A stretch of 64,000 bases of DNA, taken from positions 124,001-188,000 of the forward strand of contig CAVSQY010000001.1 of NCBI GenBank assembly GCA_963730285.1, in the 5' to 3' direction. Shown one piece after another: positions 59,787-64,000 of this stretch. Positions within the stretch are counted from its first letter, which is position 1. The number at the start of each line of letters is the position of its first letter. The translations under genes were made by a program, and so were the position numbers. Below the pieces are notes generated by a model, which was given only the letters and a program-made list of their open reading frames with translations, had not been told where the DNA came from and did not search any database. Origin of the DNA: JARDZU01 sp963730285 (GTDB lineage Bacteria > Actinomycetota > Acidimicrobiia > Spongiisociales > ZC4RG35).

Positions 59787-60860
59787 TCAGGGGCTTTCGA
59801 ATCTGAGTTTGAGACCGTCGGGATCGTCGATCTCGATGGCGTCGTCCCCAGCCGCCATGACGATTCCGAGACTCCCCAGATGCTGACCCCATCGTTCGAG
59901 GTCTTCGACCTCGAAGCACAGGAGATCGGGTCGGCTGCCCCCCTCCACCAGCTCGATTCGCTGTCCGCGGGCTGATTCCACGACAGCGCGAGCAACGCCA
60001 CGGCTCGGAGTCCGAAGGTGCTCGAAACCCAATTGGCCCTCGTAGAAGTCGAGAGAACTGGTCAATGACCCCACACCCACTCTGACCGTGATCGCACTTA
60101 TGTCGTTGGGAGCGCGGACTGGCCCTCCACCTTCCATCGCCTGTTTGGCCTCTTCGATGGTGAACCTGCCGGCGGTGACCTCTCTGCCGACGATGAGCCC
60201 GGCCAGGTGGCGACCCGACGCCTCGAGTCGGAGGATGTCCCTGAGATCTTCCAGGTCCCGCACGCCGCCGGATGCGATGACCGGTTGCTCCACTGTGGTC
60301 AACGCCTCATGGAGTATCTGAAGGTTGGGCGCGTCTTCGAGTGCGTCCCTCCCAGCCTCCGCCACGAGAAATGCGACCACGCCGGCCGAGGACATCTCGA
60401 TGAGGACCTCCTCCAGATATCGACCGCTGTTCTGGGTCCATCCCTTGGTGGCGATCTCCTCGTCGGGCCGGACATCGAGCGAAACGACGATCTTGTCGTG
60501 GTTCTCCCGACAGAGATCCCACACCATGTTCTGATTCTCGATGGCGGCGGTGCCCATCACGATCCTCCAGGCGCCGGTGCCGATCAGACGTTCCGCCTCC
60601 ATCTCCGAGCGGATCCCACCGGCTACTTGGACAGGTACCCCGGCCTCCTTGATCATCGAGTCGATGAGGTCCCGGTTCCTGTAGTCGCCATACGCCGCGG
60701 CATCGAGATCGACGACGTGGATGTAATCGACGCCCTGCTCGACCCAGTGCTTGGCTCGTGCCACGGGATCGTTGTCGAGCGCGATGGCCTCGTCGAGGCC
60801 GCCATGGGGCAAACGAACCGAGAGACCACCCAGAATGTTGACGCGGGCGTACAGATCCAT
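59787..60860 (-). CDS. HisA-like TIM barrel fused to VOC/glyoxalase-like domain
   Basis: 357 residues from the ATG at 60860, with TAGGTT 6 nt upstream. Residues 1-240 resemble HisA (ISVRL-like LSVRLPHGG, IHVVDLDAAAYGDYRN, VQVAGGIRSEMEAERL, VVSLDVRPDEEIATKGW, VIASGGVRDLEDL, LIVGREVTAGRFT). However, the first catalytic Asp position reads Asn (YARVNILGG), and the RDGT loop reads GRDALED. Residues 253-357 are a VOC domain (ITVRVGVGSLTSSLDFYEGQ, AIEIDDPDGLKLRF). No other his genes are present. The activity is probably changed; true HisA function is doubtful. Confidence 0.8.
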   Translation of the reverse strand: MDLYARVNILGGLSVRLPHGGLDEAIALDNDPVARAKHWVEQGVDYIHVVDLDAAAYGDYRNRDLIDSMIKEAGVPVQVAGGIRSEMEAERLIGTGAWRIVMGTAAIENQNMVWDLCRENHDKIVVSLDVRPDEEIATKGWTQNSGRYLEEVLIEMSSAGVVAFLVAEAGRDALEDAPNLQILHEALTTVEQPVIASGGVRDLEDLRDILRLEASGRHLAGLIVGREVTAGRFTIEEAKQAMEGGGPVRAPNDISAITVRVGVGSLTSSLDFYEGQLGFEHLRTPSRGVARAVVESARGQRIELVEGGSRPDLLCFEVEDLERWGQHLGSLGIVMAAGDDAIEIDDPDGLKLRFESP

Positions 60861-60866
60861 CACAGG

Positions 60867-60872
60867 AACCTA
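60867..60872 (-). promoter_or_regulatory. Predicted -10 element for leaderless HisA-like/VOC transcript
   Basis: TAGGTT on the minus strand ends 6 nt before the ATG at 60860, within the 47-bp gap after the polymerase-fusion gene, suggesting independent leaderless transcription. Confidence 0.42.
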
Positions 60873-60907
60873 CCAACCCGAGTTGGACGGTGAGCAAAAC
60901 GGGCCGG

Positions 60908-62731
60908 TCACCCGCCTCCGCCGGGAGATATGCCAAGGGCCTCTTCTGCCTGGTCGAGGGTTTGACCGCCCTGGGAGACGGGCGCCCACAGGTCTCCACT
61001 TCTCTGCAGCCGATCCCACACGTTGGCGACGGTGATGTCCCCATTCGACAGCGACTCCAGCTCATCCCAGGTGATCGGCGCCGAAATCGGGGCACCCGGC
61101 CTCGGGCGGACCGAATAGGGCGACGCGACCGTCTGGCCAAACGCGTTCCGATTGTGGTCGATGAAGACCTTCCCCTTTCGCTTCGGCTTGTCCCACTCCA
61201 TGGTGAGATCATCGGGATTGGCTGCGGCCAAGTAGTTGCCCACCTCTCCGACAAATCGACGCACACGCGCAAAGTCGTGGGTGGGGTCGAGGGGGACGTA
61301 AACATGGAGGCCCCTGGACCCGGACAACTTCGGGTATCCAGTGAGCCCGAGACGGCCGAGGGCGACATGGAGGAGGCGACCCCCAGCGACGACCTGGCCC
61401 CAGTGGGACCCTTCCGCCGGGTCGAAGTCGAATATCGCGTAATCCGGGCATTCCAACGAGTTGTACCGGGAGTGAAAGGGGTGCACTTCGACACATGCCA
61501 TGTTGGCGAACCACATGAGCGCCTCCCGGCTGTCGGCCAGCAGAAAGTCGATGACGCCGCCTTGCGAATCGGAGTCGACCGGGACCCTTCTCATCCACTC
61601 CGGCTGATGTCCGGGGGCACGCTTCTCGTAAAAGGACGACCCGCTGATCCCATCGGGATAGCGGCTCATCGAGATCGGTCGTCCTCTCAGATGGGGCAGC
61701 AGCACCGGAGATACCGAGGCGTAGTACTGGATGAGGTCACCCTTGGTGTAGCCGTCTTCGGGGAAGAAGACCTTGTCTACGTTGGACAGCCGGAGCGGGC
61801 GATCGATACCGACCGGCAGGAACTGATCGCCCTGCTTGACGACGGAGACCGAGTCCGGAAACTCGATTGGAGACACAGCCAGCTGCCGCTCGGTCGGCGC
61901 CGCGGATTGACCAGGGATGTGAGCTCTCGCCTCCTCCCAGATCGCCTCATGGCTCCGGAGATCGCGCGCTTCGGATATCAGGATCATCGACATCTCGACC
62001 TGAGTTACGGCCTCGATGAGCGGACCGACGCGCAGGGTGCCCTGGCCGTAAGGGATGTGACGGATCTCACCGGCGGCCCCGAATTCGTTGTCGGAGAACT
62101 GGGTCTGGAGGGGGGAGACCATCCAGCCGGGGAAGTGATCGTGGATGAAGCCGAGCACGGAGGCGAATGCCTCTTTCGAAGTCAGCCCGCCCCCGGTCAT
62201 GGCGTGGAGATGGGCCCAGTCGACGACGGGACGCACGAATTCGTACTCGGAGGCCAGCTGGGCGATGTCACCGAGGCTCCCGAAGGAATGCTGGTTGCCC
62301 GCTGTCTCGAGCCCCAGACCGACACCCAGCCCAATCACCTTCGGCGCCACCTGATCGAGTCTCTCCCTGATCCGGCCCATCAGCACCTCAGGATCCTCGG
62401 AGTAGTTGGACCCGAAGTGCGCCACGATCACAGTGGCGCCCAGCCAACGGCCGAGCTTCATGGTGTGCTCCAGGGCGGCCAGCGACTGTTTCCCCCGATC
62501 CGGGTCGGGTAGCGTCAGCCCGGCGAAGTAGGGCGCATGGACGGAGAGTCGGAGATCCCGGATGGCGGCCAGAGCCCCAAAGTCGCGGCACCGCTTTTCC
62601 TTCCACGGGAAACCATCGACAAAGGGAAGCTCGAGAGCTCGATGGCCCTTGTCCACCAGCTCATCGAGGAAAGTCTGATCCTTGTCTTCCTCGGGAGGGA
62701 GGCTCGAAATCCCAAAACGGATCGATGTCAC
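60908..62731 (-). CDS. Endonuclease-IV-like TIM barrel fused to LigD-type NHEJ polymerase domain
   Basis: 607 residues from GTG. Residues 1-270 are an AP endonuclease 2 / xylose-isomerase-type barrel with endonuclease IV-like metal ligands: LSVHAPYFAGL, VIVAHFGSNYSE, LGLETAGNQHSFG, VVDWAHLHAMTGGG, IRHIPYGQG and LISEARD. Residues about 305-590 are a LigD polymerase (PrimPol) domain: LSNVDKVFFPEDGYTKGDLI, the catalytic Asp pair in YAIFDFDPAEG, KLSGSRGLHVYVPL and VFIDHNRNAFGQT. There is no ligase or Ku gene nearby. It probably combines lesion incision with gap filling in break repair. Confidence 0.85.
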   Translation of the reverse strand: MTSIRFGISSLPPEEDKDQTFLDELVDKGHRALELPFVDGFPWKEKRCRDFGALAAIRDLRLSVHAPYFAGLTLPDPDRGKQSLAALEHTMKLGRWLGATVIVAHFGSNYSEDPEVLMGRIRERLDQVAPKVIGLGVGLGLETAGNQHSFGSLGDIAQLASEYEFVRPVVDWAHLHAMTGGGLTSKEAFASVLGFIHDHFPGWMVSPLQTQFSDNEFGAAGEIRHIPYGQGTLRVGPLIEAVTQVEMSMILISEARDLRSHEAIWEEARAHIPGQSAAPTERQLAVSPIEFPDSVSVVKQGDQFLPVGIDRPLRLSNVDKVFFPEDGYTKGDLIQYYASVSPVLLPHLRGRPISMSRYPDGISGSSFYEKRAPGHQPEWMRRVPVDSDSQGGVIDFLLADSREALMWFANMACVEVHPFHSRYNSLECPDYAIFDFDPAEGSHWGQVVAGGRLLHVALGRLGLTGYPKLSGSRGLHVYVPLDPTHDFARVRRFVGEVGNYLAAANPDDLTMEWDKPKRKGKVFIDHNRNAFGQTVASPYSVRPRPGAPISAPITWDELESLSNGDITVANVWDRLQRSGDLWAPVSQGGQTLDQAEEALGISPGGGG

Positions 62732-62748
62732 CGTCTGTAGTGTGCCTC

Positions 62749-63861
62749 ATGCACAAACGGGTTCAATTCTTCCTGGTCGCAGCAACCGTTCTCGCCATCG
62801 TGACGGCATGCAGCTCGACGACGGCGGACACGACGAGCACCACGGGAACCACACCGGTTTCGGTCACTGCCACATCTGAAACCACCACCACCACGACCAC
62901 AGTGGCGGCTACGACCACAGCGAGCCAGTCGACCACCACGGCCCCGGAACCCGATCAGACCACGACCGTGCTCCTCTACCCCTTCTCCGAGCTCGGATCC
63001 GAATGGTCCGAGGTGTTTATCCCATACGGCCAGACCGAGGACACCCTTGGGACCTCCCCTGGCGGTGACAACGGCAGTGTCGACTGGGGACCCGAGTACG
63101 GCACGCAGACCCCCGATCGGACCTGGTGGTTTCTCGATGCAGCCAGTTTGCGCATCGCCCACTTCTCTGAGGACGGCAACTATCTCGATCAGATCGTCAT
63201 GCCGGCCGACCTCCTGAGCCAAGGCATCTACTTCCAGTACCAATTGCCCCAGGCGCTCGACGACGGCCGCATCTTCATCAGCGGGTACGACCTCCCGCTT
63301 GTTCGCATCGCCGACGGTGCCGTATCCGGGACCTCCCTCGAAAATTCGATCCCCTGGACCACCACCGACGGCAGTCGTCTGTATGGGTTCAGCCTCGGCG
63401 GTGGCGCCATGGTGCGGCTCGATCCTGACAATCCGCCGATCGAAGACGTCGAATGGTTTACCACCCGGAGCGGGACGAGGTACCGAGCCAGGGTCCAGGG
63501 CGATGGGGTGCTGATCGAGCTTCCCGATGGGCCTGTCCCGCTGACCAGAACTCTGAAACTGCGATTCTCCGAGGACCCGAACGTCGTGGCCCACGCCGGC
63601 ATCGAGGTCGCGACCGGAGTTGATGGGTCCATTTTCCTGCTGCTCTATGGAGCACCCGAATCGGACGAGACAATGGGTGTAGGGGCCTTTCTCACCATCT
63701 CGGCCGATGGGCAGGTCGGCGATTCCCAGCCGATCAGGGACCCGTTCAGCCCTTCCGACCCGGGCAGCCCGGCTCATCTCGGTGTCACGCCCGAAACCTC
63801 GACACCATGGCTGATGATGATCGACGAGGACGGGGTCAGGGTCTACACCCGGGGCGATTGA
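62749..63861 (+). CDS. Lipoprotein with long Thr-rich linker and beta-propeller-like domain
   Basis: 370 residues from the ATG at 62749, with TAGTGT 5 nt upstream. The signal is QFFLVAATVLAIVTACSS, followed by about 50 residues rich in Thr (TSETTTTTTTVAATTTASQS). The mature domain has repeated beta segments (TWWFLDAASLRIAHFSEDGN, DDGRIFISGYDLPLVRIADG, GSIFLLLYGAPESDE) suggesting a propeller. No enzyme family is recognised. It starts 17 bp from the divergent polymerase fusion gene. Confidence 0.72.
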   Translation: MHKRVQFFLVAATVLAIVTACSSTTADTTSTTGTTPVSVTATSETTTTTTTVAATTTASQSTTTAPEPDQTTTVLLYPFSELGSEWSEVFIPYGQTEDTLGTSPGGDNGSVDWGPEYGTQTPDRTWWFLDAASLRIAHFSEDGNYLDQIVMPADLLSQGIYFQYQLPQALDDGRIFISGYDLPLVRIADGAVSGTSLENSIPWTTTDGSRLYGFSLGGGAMVRLDPDNPPIEDVEWFTTRSGTRYRARVQGDGVLIELPDGPVPLTRTLKLRFSEDPNVVAHAGIEVATGVDGSIFLLLYGAPESDETMGVGAFLTISADGQVGDSQPIRDPFSPSDPGSPAHLGVTPETSTPWLMMIDEDGVRVYTRGD

Positions 63862-64000
63862 TCGTCGGTCGCTTCAGGCTTCGTCGCAGCCTCACCGATC
63901 TCGCCCATCGCCTCGGAGAGAGCTTTGGCTCGCTCATTTCCGAGTGTGTCGAACACCAGCTTCCTGACTGTCGCCAGATGGCCGCTCGAAACACCCTCGA
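63843..64000 (-). CDS. C-terminal end of an unknown protein (cut by window edge)
   Basis: A minus-strand frame open to the window edge ends in TAG at 63843-63845, giving about 51 residues. They include a charged helical stretch, LATVRKLVFDTLGNERAKAL, and end EATDDQSPRV. It overlaps the end of the lipoprotein gene by 19 bp. The codon pattern looks coding, but the family cannot be named from this fragment; a regulator-like helical C-terminus is one possibility. Confidence 0.5.
   Translation of the reverse strand, partial: EGVSSGHLATVRKLVFDTLGNERAKALSEAMGEIGEAATKPEATDDQSPRV

Noticed and set aside
60890..62512. Long plus-strand frame of 540 codons opposite the polymerase fusion
   Set aside because: It is antisense to a gene with clear domains, has low-complexity Arg/Gly/Asp-rich translation and no recognisable motif; long antisense frames are expected at this GC content.
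62870..62950. ACC-rich repeats in the lipoprotein gene as a possible CRISPR or microsatellite array
   Set aside because: They are in-frame Thr codons of a linker with variable third bases; there are no spacers.

Overview
The window is 64 kb of GC-rich bacterial chromosome, packed with genes and with no RNA genes, insertion sequences, prophage or CRISPR. It looks like the conserved part of an actinobacterial (Actinomycetota) genome, most likely a member of class Acidimicrobiia. The evidence is the gene set: a caa3-type oxidase cluster with a CtaG factor, GlnE, a ClpS-DUF2017 pair, an EtfD-type iron-sulfur membrane reductase, an XRE-HbhA-like pair, and many lipoproteins with threonine-rich linkers. 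The class assignment is inference.

Layout. 1-1243: serine biosynthesis (serA start plus a class V aminotransferase). 1269-10206, minus strand: cytochrome c oxidase and heme A module (ctaC-D-E, subunit IV, ctaG, ctaB, a thioredoxin-like lipoprotein, membrane proteins). 10280-16888: a penicillin-acylase-like hydrolase, a frameshifted aceK, an alpha/beta hydrolase, a ferredoxin and selD. 17003-26145: greA, mgtE, a lipoprotein, a frameshifted class IV aminotransferase, nadE, glnE and an M20 amidohydrolase. 26200-27075: an XRE regulator and an HbhA-like Lys/Ala-tailed protein. 27128-33998, minus strand: a DUF4332 protein, then a long run with molybdo-enzyme maturation genes (MobA-like, split XdhC), a Vms1/eRF1-like factor, DUF2017, clpS, a lipoprotein and EtfD. 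34206-35569: an ArsR-type regulator with a palindromic operator and a small partner. 35619-41317: proline dehydrogenase-proC, GerMN and deacetylase lipoproteins, udk, a DUF4388 protein and an HhH-GPD protein. 41554-45008: a tightly overlapping acyl-CoA operon (thiolase, class III CoA-transferase, a half-size SDR-like protein, a full SDR). 45013-48911: small membrane proteins including a Rieske-like remnant, a lipoprotein, a thioesterase and a MaoC hydratase. 48949-53723: the two subunits of a methylcrotonyl-CoA-type carboxylase. 53733-64000: an alpha-oxoamine synthase, a beta-hydroxyacid dehydrogenase, bcp, a flippase-like protein and plsY, P5C dehydrogenase, a HisA-like/VOC fusion, an endonuclease-IV-like/LigD-polymerase fusion and a lipoprotein.

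How it fits together. The genes describe an aerobic heterotroph that burns amino acids and acyl-CoAs. Proline goes through PRODH and P5C dehydrogenase; leucine or branched acyl-CoAs through the carboxylase, MaoC, thiolase and CoA-transferase. Electrons would reach the quinone pool through the EtfD-like protein and oxygen through the caa3 oxidase. Two sequence-level traits stand out. Neighbouring genes very often overlap by 4 bp (ATGA or GTGA). Operon-leading genes often carry a TAnnnT hexamer exactly 6 nt before an ATG or GTG start, which predicts leaderless mRNAs.

The best candidates for new biology are the HisA-like/VOC fusion with altered catalytic residues (59787-60860), the endonuclease-IV-like/NHEJ-polymerase fusion (60908-62731), the half-SDR in the acyl-CoA operon (43936-44313), the Rieske-like protein without ligands (45345-45827), and the HbhA-like locus. 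Two genes, aceK and the class IV aminotransferase, are each broken by a single-base indel; sequencing error is a live explanation for both.
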